From positions 434,001 through 498,000 of the forward strand of contig JANQBS010000001.1 in assembly GCA_033085395.1 (NCBI GenBank): a stretch of DNA of 64,000 nt, in the 5' to 3' direction. A program made the position numbers and the translations under genes. Shown here piece by piece: positions 42,207 through 52,387 of this stretch. Source of the DNA: Xanthoparmelia taractica. Its lineage: Eukaryota > Ascomycota > Lecanoromycetes > Lecanorales > Parmeliaceae. How positions within the stretch are numbered: the first letter of the stretch is position 1; each line of letters begins with the position of its first letter. A model generated the notes under the pieces. That model was not told where the DNA came from and did no database searches. It saw nothing but the letters and a program-made list of their open reading frames with translations.

Positions 42207-42629
42207 GCGCATGAATGGAAGGCAAGCATATGAAGGGACCTGAAGCGTTGAATAGCATTTTGTTGGAGCCTAAAGCATCAATATCTGGCGTATTTGTTTC
42301 TGATACCCAACCCACCTTAGAATCCAGTGCCATTGAATATATTCACTCCATAGTATAATGTGACGGTGATCACTGAATAACCACCGTCAATGTGTTGTTC
42401 ATCTTGAGTGATAAGAACTGCAATGCTGTGCGGGTTGTTTCTCGCTCGTTCTAGAGGCGGAAAAAATTGGATTGGAAAAAGGGATTCGGATGACAGCAAC
42501 ACAGCTGACTAGCAAAACCAACCCCCACACGACATACAACATACAACATACACCCACTCTTTCATCGTGGCTTTCTCACTCGTAAGTGAGAGTCTCGCAC
42601 TGGCTAGCTCGCATCTACAATCTGTATAT
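42207..42629. other. Intergenic, about 420 bp
   Basis: ARE2 3' side and promoter/leader of the BAG protein. A strong donor-like GTAAGTGAG at 42580 hints at a 5'UTR intron, but no acceptor is obvious. Confidence 0.4.
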
Positions 42630-43862
42630 ATGAACTTGTCCCCTTCGCTCCAATCATATATCAAGTCAGCCTCACAATACATCCAACGCAACCTACCCCA
42701 CCAAGGACCCCCTCCACCCCCAGCCTCAGCCTTTGAAAGGGTCACCGCTCTTCTTGCGAGTGCAGACACTACAACATTCGCAACAGCACTACTCCCTTTC
42801 CTCGCCCTCCTTTTCTTCATGAGCCGCAGCTTCTGGGGCCCAGGGCGACACTCCCCTTTCGCCCATACGGGCGGCCCTCCCCCTCGTGTCGAGCCAGAAG
42901 ATTACCAATACATTGTCGATGATGATTTAGATGCCAGATCATATGGTGGGCAACGACACAGCGGTTACGGCTTCCCGCCCCCTCACCGCCACCCCGCCAG
43001 AGCCGAGCCTCCAGACCTTGCTCCGGATATTCTGATTTTGAAGCACAAAGGCGCCACCTACCCGCTCCATTTCCAAGCATTTGATATTTCAGAAGGCCAT
43101 CTCAAAGTCAGCGACCTCCGCCGCGCTGCTGCAAAGGAACTCAAGGTAGATGACCCGAGACGGGTGAAGCTGCTCTACAAAGGCAAATCTTTACGCGACG
43201 ACCGCCATGCTTGCAAAGAAGAAGGCTTGAAGCAGAACAGCGAAATCCTCTGCGTCGTCTCCTCAGATCCTTACCCGAGGGACGATGGCAACGAATCCAG
43301 CTCGAGCGCGAGCTCGGAGATGATAGCGAATGGACTCGACCCCGGCCCCCGCGTCACCGTCGACGGCACGATAACAGACCGCGGCGAGCCCAGAAAACGC
43401 AAAGGGCACCGTGGCGGCCGGAAAAAGAAGACGCGAGATTCGCCCCTCACCTCGCCCGGTGACTCGGGCTACCTCGCAGCACCCAACGGCATCCCCTCAT
43501 CATCCATTTCCCGCGATCCATCTCCCGGTCCCCGCCGCGTCCCATCTGCAGCACCACCCCAACCCGCTCAACCTCCGAAAAAGCCATCCACCCCTGCTGA
43601 AGCCCTGTCCATGATCGAAGATACGTTCCACACTGATATCCTACCGCAAGTGCACAACTTCATACAGCATCCGCCAAGGGATGAGAAGAGTCGGGATTTC
43701 GACTATAAGAAGCTGAGCGAGACGATACTGACTCAGATATTGATGAAGTTGGATGGGGTGGAGACGGAGGGGAATGAAGGGCTCAGGGGGAAGAGGAAGG
43801 AGTTGGTCAGAGAGACGCAGGGGTGGTTGAACGATTTGGATCGGATGATGGGGAAGAAGTAA
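42630..43862 (+). CDS. BAG-domain protein with transmembrane and ubiquitin-like regions
   Basis: Single exon, 410 residues from the first in-frame ATG at 42630; the frame is open 21 codons further up but has no ATG. Order: an N-terminal amphipathic piece; a transmembrane helix at about 47-69 (FATALLPFLALLFFMSRSFW); a ubiquitin-like region at about 133-212 (VKLLYKGKSLRDDR, EILCVVS); a basic stretch (RKRKGHRGGRKKK) that could be a nuclear signal; a Pro/Ser linker; and a C-terminal BAG domain at about 320-405 (AEALSMIEDTF, LSETILTQILMKLDGVE, TQGWLNDLDRM). BAG domains promote nucleotide exchange on Hsp70. The layout is like a fungal Snl1/Bag-type co-chaperone anchored in ER or nuclear membrane. 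Confidence 0.88.
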   Translation: MNLSPSLQSYIKSASQYIQRNLPHQGPPPPPASAFERVTALLASADTTTFATALLPFLALLFFMSRSFWGPGRHSPFAHTGGPPPRVEPEDYQYIVDDDLDARSYGGQRHSGYGFPPPHRHPARAEPPDLAPDILILKHKGATYPLHFQAFDISEGHLKVSDLRRAAAKELKVDDPRRVKLLYKGKSLRDDRHACKEEGLKQNSEILCVVSSDPYPRDDGNESSSSASSEMIANGLDPGPRVTVDGTITDRGEPRKRKGHRGGRKKKTRDSPLTSPGDSGYLAAPNGIPSSSISRDPSPGPRRVPSAAPPQPAQPPKKPSTPAEALSMIEDTFHTDILPQVHNFIQHPPRDEKSRDFDYKKLSETILTQILMKLDGVETEGNEGLRGKRKELVRETQGWLNDLDRMMGKK

Positions 43863-44158
43863 TTGGAAGGAGAGTGGTGCCGACGACCTCTACGCGTTTG
43901 TGAATAGAAGAAAAGAACTGGCTTTGGAGATTGAGGACTTCCGCTGTGTCTATCCTTTGGTTTTTTGAAAAAGCCAATATTGGCATTATGGCGGCTGTGT
44001 CTAAAATCTACATCATTTGACATCTAGCCAGGCGTAATGGCGCGGAGCAATAGAAACATAAATACATCCTGCTATGCTCCTTGCGGAAGGACTATCAAGC
44101 CTTTTAAAATACACCATGCGCAAAGAATTGTGACGGCCCGATATATGTACGCAATCCA

Positions 44159-47149
44159 TCAGACCAAGAAAGCTTTGCTCCCCTCCACCAGCCCCTGCCC
44201 AGCATTGGAAATCGCCACCCAAGTCGGGGCGAATCTCCTCGCCTCATCCAACGCTGGTATGACACCAGACTCATTAGCATCACTCCACAGACAAACCACT
44301 CTGCCATCCAAGCCATCGCCTTCTTCACTCCCATCCCCAGCGTCCCAGCGCACAGTGACGTCCAACTCCTTCTCCCACGTCCGAGTCCACCATCGCAGTT
44401 CCGTAGCCCCGTGCTCGGAAACCTTCCGGAATCGAGAATGCTCATCAGCGCCCGCGACGGTGAAGTCGGATATCGGGCGATTGAAGAGGATCTTGCAGGC
44501 TCTAGTCTCTAGACCGGAAACCTGGAAGCGCGCCGAAGTGGCACCGTCGGGAGCGCGAGTCGCGTTGAAGGTAAGCCAGTCCGCGTATCCGATTTCTGGA
44601 GGGACGTCTGGGTGAGTGTTGGGAACGACTCGTGGAGGTAGACCGTGCCAACTGCATTCTGTGAGGTCTCGCCTGCGCTTGCTCGGCGTGCAGGACGGTG
44701 TTTGGCCTGCGGAGCTGGGTAGAGATGCTATGGCGTCCTTGAGGAAGGGTCCCGTTTTCGGGTCGATGCCCGTCAGGGAGACTCTATTGATACCAGAGTC
44801 TAGATCGACTTCTTGAACGAAATAGAGTTTCAAGCGGTTGTTGGCGGAGAATGGGAAGGCCGTCAAGTTGTAGATTGTTGTCCCAGCGAAGACGAGCACG
44901 AGGAATAGAGGGATGTGATAGGTGTAACGATGAAGGAAAGGTCCCAAAGGTGCAAACAGCAGGACGCTAAGGACAGCAATACCAATGTAGAGGAATAGAG
45001 GCGAGTTACCGTCTGCAAGAGTCTGGTTGGTTGCTGTCGTGAAGAGCAAAGAGACTTGGCCGAAGATGATGAGGGGAAAAGGGGCGAGGACAAGAAATTC
45101 GAGGAGCCAGAGGCTTGAAGGAAGAGCATGAGACCAGGGTTGTTCAAGACCGTAGACATGGCGTTGGTGTTTGGCTTTGGGTGAGTCATCATCTTCAGCC
45201 GCGGGACGGTGAGGTGAGGTATGGCTTTTTTTGAAAGTTCTTGGCCCGCCGCCGCGCAGGAGAGAGGTAGTCTCAGTCGGATCCTCTTCGTCAACCTCCG
45301 GGTTGTTATCCGGGGCATCTTCCTCTTCGGAAGGAGCCATGAGCCTGGCGCTTGAAATGCTTCCAGGTCTCGACCTTGCAATCGGGTGCTCCGCCGAAGT
45401 TGTACCCTCGATCTCATCGGCATAGGCAGACTTCCGAGGTAGGCTAAACTGCTCGAGGAAGGCTATTGTCGTAGCCAAAAAGATGCAAGCGAAATAGAAG
45501 ACCATCAGATAGCCACCAGCAAGTTTTGGGTTCCTCTCAAAGACGGTGGTTACGATCAGGATAAGCCATCCTACTATGAAGGCCCATATTAGGTTGTAGG
45601 CTCTTTGAAACGCTGTGGGCCTTAAGTAGTCTGCAGTCCGGGTGCAGAACCATGCAACAAATACCCACGCAGATATCATCATGCTCCAGACTGAGTATTG
45701 ACTGCTAGACAGGATGTAAGGGTTGACGTCCGAGACAAGGAATGCCAACCCAACAACTGCCGCGGTAGCCAGGATGAAAGCAATTGGCCATCTGAATGCG
45801 CCGCGCCAGCCTTTGGTTGGGACTGAATCATCGCCTTCAGCATGGTGATGGTGTTTGGAGGAAGAGAAAAGGTAGAGCTTATCGACCTTGTAGAGAATGG
45901 CGCCAATAACAATCAAAGACAGAGGGGCAACAACCAACAGTGTGACAGACAAGGCAAACAGCGTCCGAAGTCTGAATACCGCCATTGCGCTGCCAAAGAT
46001 GTCGAACCAGACACCTGTCGACCCTTTCCCACTTGCGACTTTCCCTTTGGCGGGATCCTTTCCTTCAAAGGTCGTGCTTGTGTCGGAGGTTAGTTCTTGC
46101 ATGGTGGACAAGCCAGCAGAGAGCATATGATACAGTGAAGCCTGGCTGGTATGCCTTGCGTCATCTTGGGATGTATGGTATCGAGATCTTGGTTCCATAA
46201 AAGCAACGTCGAGTCCGCGCATTCCATATTCTTTGGTAAAAACGCTGTAGTCCGTTTCGCTCCGGATAATGCCTCTCTTGAAAGCATCCCCACTCACAAC
46301 AGCGCCAAACGGATACTTGCTACTTTGATAGTACCTTGTAACTTCCGTGTCTGTGCTTCGGAACAAAGTTGCACGGCCACCTGCACCAGCGCCTTCGAGA
46401 TTGAGGAAAGTGTGGGGAAATTTGGAAATTGGGTGGACTCCAAAGGCTAGAGCTCCGTTGAGATAGTCCTCTTCACCGTTGTTCAAAAGGGCGACGATGC
46501 CTTTCTTGGGTTGTTGCCCCTCCGACGAAAAGTACTTGATGAGCTGGAGGATAGAGACGACACCAATACCATCGTCAGTAGCACCGAAGCCTATGGAGAC
46601 GCTGTCATAGTGAGCGTTGATGAGAACGCCTCCCTTGCTCTGGGGCTTCTTATTGGTCAAGAACCAGTCATCGGGATCGTCCTCCGAGCCGCGTATATAG
46701 ACAATAATATTTGTTCCCTCGAAGTAGACACTTGGGACTGGGGCTTTGCCCTTTTGATCGAACTGAAAGGATACGTTGGATACATTATCAGAGAAAATCA
46801 CAATGGAAGCATTTTCTGAGGATCCGTGCACTTGCTCGAGAGTGCCGCCAGACGAAGGGTACGAGGCCAAAGAAGCGCCATTCTGCATTACAATAGCTGT
46901 AACCCTTTGGAGAAGCCAGTCGCGAATGTAATCGTTCCGTTGACTGTTAAAGGGATGAAAGCCATTGGTGAGAGTCTGAAGATCTAGCCAGGCTTCTGTG
47001 AGATTAGTCCCGGCCAAGTTCCCAGGCGCTTCTGGTACAGTGTGGTGAACGACGAGAAGAGAGACAATCAAGGCAACATATACAAGGGAGGTGATGATGG
47101 TAACAGGCAAAGGTGTGAAGGCGAAAGGGTTATGAAAGGTAGTCTTCAT
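44159..47149 (-). CDS. PFF1: Vacuolar membrane protease, M28 family
   Basis: Single exon, 996 residues, the usual size. One transmembrane segment near the N-terminus (ITSLVYVALIVSLLVV) leads into a lumenal M28 aminopeptidase-like domain. Zinc and catalytic residues are visible in NAHYDSVSIGFGATDDG (His and bridging Asp), NNGEEDYLNGA (catalytic Glu-Glu), LEGAGAGGRATLFR, and SRYHTSQDD (final His). After it come about eight membrane helices between residues ~385 and 800, with a hydrophilic cytosolic loop (about 570-660) rich in Glu and Ser. A lumenal C-terminal domain completes the protein. Yeast Pff1 localises to the vacuole membrane; substrates are not known. Divergent from the small methyltransferase-like gene. 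Confidence 0.94.
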   Translation of the reverse strand: MKTTFHNPFAFTPLPVTIITSLVYVALIVSLLVVHHTVPEAPGNLAGTNLTEAWLDLQTLTNGFHPFNSQRNDYIRDWLLQRVTAIVMQNGASLASYPSSGGTLEQVHGSSENASIVIFSDNVSNVSFQFDQKGKAPVPSVYFEGTNIIVYIRGSEDDPDDWFLTNKKPQSKGGVLINAHYDSVSIGFGATDDGIGVVSILQLIKYFSSEGQQPKKGIVALLNNGEEDYLNGALAFGVHPISKFPHTFLNLEGAGAGGRATLFRSTDTEVTRYYQSSKYPFGAVVSGDAFKRGIIRSETDYSVFTKEYGMRGLDVAFMEPRSRYHTSQDDARHTSQASLYHMLSAGLSTMQELTSDTSTTFEGKDPAKGKVASGKGSTGVWFDIFGSAMAVFRLRTLFALSVTLLVVAPLSLIVIGAILYKVDKLYLFSSSKHHHHAEGDDSVPTKGWRGAFRWPIAFILATAAVVGLAFLVSDVNPYILSSSQYSVWSMMISAWVFVAWFCTRTADYLRPTAFQRAYNLIWAFIVGWLILIVTTVFERNPKLAGGYLMVFYFACIFLATTIAFLEQFSLPRKSAYADEIEGTTSAEHPIARSRPGSISSARLMAPSEEEDAPDNNPEVDEEDPTETTSLLRGGGPRTFKKSHTSPHRPAAEDDDSPKAKHQRHVYGLEQPWSHALPSSLWLLEFLVLAPFPLIIFGQVSLLFTTATNQTLADGNSPLFLYIGIAVLSVLLFAPLGPFLHRYTYHIPLFLVLVFAGTTIYNLTAFPFSANNRLKLYFVQEVDLDSGINRVSLTGIDPKTGPFLKDAIASLPSSAGQTPSCTPSKRRRDLTECSWHGLPPRVVPNTHPDVPPEIGYADWLTFNATRAPDGATSARFQVSGLETRACKILFNRPISDFTVAGADEHSRFRKVSEHGATELRWWTRTWEKELDVTVRWDAGDGSEEGDGLDGRVVCLWSDANESGVIPALDEARRFAPTWVAISNAGQGLVEGSKAFLV

Positions 47150-47504
47150 GGTTAATGAAGGCAGCCACAGGTATTTATGCTACAGCGAGTGTCTCCATGC
47201 CGGTACTCTGCTATCGCCAGTTGTTGATTCGAGGGACAATGGGATGTGTTTCTGGTAATCCTAGGGTATAGTGCGTACTTGTAACAAATAGGATGGAGGC
47301 AAGATGTATCATCAGGACCCTGGTAGGCTGTCGATATCTTGCATGGCGGGGAACTCACGTGTCAAACCCCTGCGGACTTCAAAGTCAAAACCCCCACCCC
47401 TCCTTCCATCTTCAAATTTCGATAATACAGCTTGGGATGCTGCCACTTTCAATATCTATGGTGAGCGTCATGGTAGTTCCCAAGAACGCTATATAGGCAG
47501 CTAA
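47150..47504. promoter_or_regulatory. Divergent promoter, 355 bp
   Basis: Between PFF1 and the methyltransferase-like gene. The sequence CTATATAGG at about 47489-47497 lies only 8 bp before the ATG of the latter, too close for a normal TATA, so the true start may be further in. Confidence 0.35.
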
Positions 47505-48071
47505 ATGGAGCCAACTTCAATTTCGGATACCTACAAAACATTGACAGAATATTCGCCTATCCATCTCCCAGACTGTTGCTCATCGCTCTCGGTGTCATTC
47601 TTACAGCGTTTAGCTTCGTTATTGCCGCCGGGTCCAGCACTGGTTTTATCTATTGGTAGTGGCACTGGACTGCTAGAAGCCTTGCTCCTTCACCAGCGGC
47701 CCACCCTGGACCTCAGAGCTGTCGAGGTCCCCTCAACCAACAACAAGTTCATGCCAGCTGACAGGATTCAGATTGTGAACGGATACAGGGATCTTTGCAA
47801 GTTGGCAGCAGAAGCAAGTGCCTGGATGTTTATTTACCCCAGAGACATTTGGCTTCTTCAGAAGTATGTTCAGGCATTTGGGGGTCAAAAGTGCGTTCTC
47901 ATCATCTGGGTTGGACCAAGGGCAGACCAACTTGGGAGTAGATTGTTCGGTGAGATGTGGATAAAGGAAATTCTCGAAGAATGCGGCCTTAAAGATTACG
48001 AGACTATGGCACTGTGGAGGCGGCATCCACTCGACAAAGCTGGGTCTAAGGGGACGGAGGGTGGTTCTTAG
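47505..48071 (+). CDS. Small class I methyltransferase-like protein
   Basis: Single exon, 188 residues. Residues about 45-85 have the look of a SAM-binding fold: ALVLSIGSGTGLLEALLL followed by a strand ending DLRAVEV. The rest (ASAWMFIYPRDIWLLQKYVQ, CVLIIWVGP) continues with alternating strands and helices, but no catalytic motif is recognised and the domain is short for a full enzyme. It may be a divergent or inactive methyltransferase. No signal peptide. Confidence 0.65.
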   Translation: MEPTSISDTYKTLTEYSPIHLPDCCSSLSVSFLQRLASLLPPGPALVLSIGSGTGLLEALLLHQRPTLDLRAVEVPSTNNKFMPADRIQIVNGYRDLCKLAAEASAWMFIYPRDIWLLQKYVQAFGGQKCVLIIWVGPRADQLGSRLFGEMWIKEILEECGLKDYETMALWRRHPLDKAGSKGTEGGS

Positions 48072-48423
48072 CGATTTCCATAAACGATCTTGCATGAACA
48101 CTCCTCGGTCTACACCATACAAGGGCTTGATGTCAACCTAGCAACCGTATTTATAGAGGCAGACAATTTGAGTTGGCAATCGCTTGTAAATCAATCATGT
48201 TCAAGTCCTCTCTTGCCTACGCGGAGGCTTGGCATCAAAGCCACATGAGTGTTAGGGCCGATCATCGGCCCGGCTAGCGCGCTTTTGCCGAAAGCACACA
48301 AACCTCAATTGCGCTCTCATCAACAACTTCCCGAACATCAACTTGCCTAGAACGACAAGGGCATCTTGACCTCAACAGTAAAGTCCCGGATTCGCCTGCC
48401 GCTTATCTAACGAGCATTCCAGG
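48072..48423 (+). promoter_or_regulatory. RPL16 promoter with TTAGGG motif and palindrome
   Basis: 352 bp before RPL16. At 48252-48257 is TTAGGG, the core of the Tbf1-type site used in ribosomal protein promoters of several ascomycetes. It runs into an 8-bp inverted repeat (GGGCCGAT, one base, ATCGGCCC) at 48255-48271. Role inferred from position. Confidence 0.4.
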
Positions 48424-49391
48424 ATGTCGAGCTTCGATCCCGTCGTACGTGAACCCTTTCCCCAGTCCCGACCAACATGGAAAGAAGCCAAAAGGAAGGG
48501 TCATGGCTGATGGCGTTCACTTTAGGTCGTCATCGATGGCAAGGGACATCTCCTGGGTCGCTTGGCTAGTACCGTGGCGAAGCAGCTGCTTAATGGCCAG
48601 AAGATTGTCGTTGTCCGATGCGAAGCTCTCAACATCTCCGGCGAATTCTTCCGTGCAAAACGTACGTTTTACCTACATTGACCGTACCTACGAAGGAAGG
48701 CTTCTTGTTACTGGGAGATATTGGGAAAGAACGAGTTTGAGATGAGCGAAGGCTGACATAACTGGCTGGTTGTAGTAAAGTACCTGGCATACCTCCGCAA
48801 GATGACTCGTTATAATCCCACTCGAGGAGGTAAGCGGTCTTCCATATTAAGGCATCCCATTCAATTACCCTGAGGCACTTAATGTGATACTAACTGGCCG
48901 TTTACCAGGTCCTTTCCATTTCCGCGCTCCTTCCCGCATCTTCTACAAGACGGTACGGGGAATGATCCCCCACAAGACTGCTCGCGGCGCTGCTGCTATG
49001 GAACGTCTAAAGGTGTTCGAGGGTGTTCCTCCACCATATGACAAAAAAAAGCGTATGGTCGTACCACAAGCGCTAAGAGTATTGAGGCTGAAGCCGGGGA
49101 GGAAATACTGCACGGTTGGCAGATTGAGCCACGAAGTTGGCTGGAAATACAAAGACGTGGTCGAGAGGTACGCAAATATGTCCCGAGGCTCGAATAGGCA
49201 TTCCCGTCAAAGATTGGTTCGAATTGGAACTTGGCTGACATGTTACCCTCAGATTGGAAGAGCGGAGAAAGGTCAAAGGGGCTGCATACTATGAGAGAAA
49301 GAAGGCAGCGAGGAGGCAATTATCGGAGGCACAAAAAAGTGCGAAGGTGGATGAGAAGACCAAGGCTCAGCTTGCTGAGTACGGCTACTAG
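48424..49391 (+). CDS. RPL16: 60S ribosomal protein L16 (uL13, L13a family)
   Basis: Exons 48424-48444, 48526-48661, 48776-48829, 48909-49167 and 49253-49391 give 202 residues, the normal fungal length. It begins MSSFDPVVVIDGKGHLLGRLAS, contains KIVVVRCEALNISGEFFRAK, YNPTRGGPFHFRAPSRIFY, GMIPHKTARGAAAMERLK and FEGVPPPYDKKKR, and ends in a Lys-rich helix finishing AEYGY. It is a structural protein of the large subunit. Four introns, crowded at the 5' end as is usual for ribosomal protein genes. Confidence 0.97.
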
Positions 49392-49765
49392 CTTGGTAAC
49401 GTTGTTCAAGACCTAAGGCGCAGGGCACACAGAGACCATACCAACCAGCATGCGTATCTGGACTTGGCAGACATCTTTTGATGTAACGGCAGGAAGGTTC
49501 CACTTGTAGCAAGGCAGTTCGGTTGCATCGAGCCATAGCTCTCCAGACAGTTTGTGTGTATGAATTTAACACCATTCAAAGCAAATAGCTCGGTTGAGAT
49601 GATTATGTTAACGTTAGTCTCGGAGTGTCCTGAAGAAGGTTGGCCGGTGCAGTGGGGACTTACCCCACACAACGAGTTCCTGCTCCGGCGTTCAGAACAT
49701 TGTAGCTTTCATTGCTTTGTGGGATCTCGCAATGAGTTCTTAAATACAGTACTCAGAGTAGCAGC
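49392..49765. other. Intergenic, about 370 bp
   Basis: 3' side of RPL16 and promoter of the acyl-CoA synthetase. No feature recognised. Confidence 0.5.
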
Positions 49766-51622
49766 ATGTCTGCCGCCAAATCCCGGCTCTCGAAGCTAGC
49801 CTCTCACTTCCTTCCATCTACCTCTGCGACAAGTCCGGAGTACCAACATCGCCACAACATCCACACACTCTCTCCAACCTTCTTTCTGCCACGAGCAGCT
49901 GCGGTAGAGCCAGATGTATAGCCTCTCCATCTGAATCAAAGTCACATAACAATTGGACTGAGTAGGCGTACAGGCGGAAGCCATCTACCATGTTACTGCC
50001 AACGGCAAGATCTTGCGGCGCTCATACCAAGAGGCGGCGGACCGCGCAAGAGGGCTGGCATACTACATCAAAAAGCATGGCTATAAGAAAGTCGGAATAC
50101 TTTGCCCAAACACACCGGCGTTTTTGGAGTCAATATTCGGCATTGCTGCCGCTGGAGCAGTCAACGTCGCCGTCAACTACCGACTGAAGCACGAAGACAT
50201 CACCTACATTTTTGAGCATGCAGATGCGGAAGCGATAATCGTTGATGTCGAATTTCTTCCCTTGCTCGATGGCTTTAGAAAGGCGAATCCTGGGATACCT
50301 CTGATTATCGACGCCGATACAGATGCAACAGAGGGGGAGCTAAGTGGACAATTCGACGAAGCGGTGCTGGAAGGCCTGCGGTATGACTCCCAGTGCGGCG
50401 GGAAAGGATGGGAAGGATTGCAGGCACAAGCAGAGAACGAGGAAGATGTTATTGCACTGGCTTATACGAGTGGGACTACTGCAAAACCAAAAGGGGTCGA
50501 GTTTACACACAGAGGCTGCTATCTGGGAGCTTTGGCGAATGTCATAGAGTCTGGGCTCAATTATCACACGGGGCGATGTCGATATCTTTGGACGCTACCA
50601 ATGTTCCATGCAATGGGTTGGACATTTCCCTGGGCCATAACTGCCGTAAGGGGCACGCATTATTGTCTAAGAAAGATTGACTATCCGGAAATGTGGCGCC
50701 TCTTAAAGGATGAACACATCACGCATTATTGTGCAGCTCCTACGGTAAATACCTTACTATGCGCTGCCAAAGAAGCTGAACGGCTGCCTGACCGAGTACG
50801 TGTGACTGTTGCTGCGAGTCCGCCGACGCCGCATTTGTTTGAACAAATGTCTGATCTCAACCTGCACCCGGTGCATGTCTATGGTCTCACAGAAACCTAT
50901 GGGCCAATCACCAAAGGTTATCATATGCCGGCATGGGAGTTGCTCTCCAAGACCGAGAAGTATCAGAAGATGGCTCGGCAAGGTCATGGTTTCCTCACGA
51001 GCTTGCCGATACGGGTCATCAAGACTGATGTTCCCGAAGGGACCATCATCGACGTGGAGAAGAATGGCAAAGAGATAGGGGAGATTATATGTACAGGCAA
51101 TATCTGCGCGAAAGGCTACTATAAGGACGCTGAAGCGACAAGGAAGCTTTTCCTTGGTGGGGCACTGCATACGGGGGACTTGGCTGTATGGCATCCAGAC
51201 GGAGCAGCTCATATCTTAGATAGAGCCAAAGACATCATCATCAGTGGTATGCGCCGGCGGCAGCAATCGATCCAGGCGTATTCCCGTTGCTAACGTCGCT
51301 TGCAGGGGGCGAGAATATCTCTTCAGTGGCTTTGGAGAGTATGCTAGCCACCCATCCGGACATCCTCGAAGCAGCAGTGGTGGCGGTGGCAGACTCTCAT
51401 TGGGGCGAAAGACCAAAGGCGTTTATCACGGTGCAGGAAGGCAAGCAGCTTAAGGGCGGAGACGTCATTGAATGGGCGAAGCATAAGAGTGGCATCAGCA
51501 AATTCATGGTACCGAGGGAGGTCGAGATAGTGGGTGAACTGCCCAAGACAAGTACAGGAAAATTAAAGAAGAACGTCCTGAGAGAATGGGCGAAGGGGGC
51601 GGATCGAAGTCTGGCGACCTGA
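49766..51622 (+). CDS. Acyl-CoA synthetase (AMP-binding, ANL superfamily)
   Basis: Exons 49766-49915, 49974-51246 and 51306-51622 give 579 residues. Core motifs: YTSGTTAKPKGV (phosphate loop), VHVYGLTETYGP (A5), LHTGDLA (A7), DRAKDIIISGGENISS (A8, complete only after the 59-bp intron is removed), and the C-terminal lysine in KTSTGKLKKNVLRE (A10). It activates a carboxylic acid with ATP and CoA; the sequence resembles medium-chain/aromatic acid ligases, but substrate cannot be told here. The N-terminal ~45 residues (MSAAKSRLSKLASHFLP) are basic and amphipathic, which suggests mitochondrial import. There is no C-terminal SKL-type peroxisomal signal. Confidence 0.9.
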
Positions 51623-52387
51623 TGCAGCTGCACGGTGAGATCAGTGGTTTCATCATGTCAGAGAAGAGCCAGGCGAGATAGGATAGACTTGTACTCTGGA
51701 CCTATTATTATGATCATTATTATTACCGACTATGTACGAAGTATTGAGCAGGAAATCTGGAAGGCGAGAAACTGATAAGAAATACTATCATGGTGTTTGA
51801 ATCCGAGCCAGTGCTTCTTCTCCTTTTGTTTTGAGGGTGAGATCGCTCTTCGGGTAGGGACAAGATCCGAGTTAATTAGCCCCTCCATCCACAAACAAGG
51901 CGTCTTGGCGCTTCATCACTGCTGAGGCTGAGATGGCAACAACCCATCATCCTTCCTTCATTCCTTCATTCATTCTTCTAATACCAGTAATTGCGACAAG
52001 CTCTGCTCAACACCATTCTTCATCCTTTTCATCCCGCATACTCCCTCCTCTCCTTTGACAGCGACAACGCTGCTACGCTTACACATTGTTCCGCTCCGGA
52101 ACCAGGCGCTTACGAGTCGGTATTTGACCGCGGTCCTTTTCATTCTACGTGCTCCAACACGCTGATTAAACATCGCCATCCTACCCGGATCAACACTCCT
52201 AGGGTTTCGAGTAGAAAGAGAAGGAGTCAACACACATTTCAAGAAATGCAAACCTCTTATCACTGGACTTCGCCGTTACAAAGAACCCGCTTTCGCCGAC
52301 CTTGCTGAATGCTCAAAACACCCGCCTCGGATATCGAATCCCATCTGCATTGATAGCATACCCGAAACTTGTCCCGAGGAATCCCAG
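51623..52387. other. Intergenic with long 5' leader of GRR1
   Basis: About 765 bp. Short frames around 51990-52390 lack signatures. The part just before 52388 is probably transcribed as GRR1 leader. Confidence 0.45.

Noticed and set aside
49766..51622. Peroxisomal targeting of the acyl-CoA synthetase
   Set aside because: The C-terminus is RSLAT, not an SKL-type signal; the N-terminus looks mitochondrial instead.
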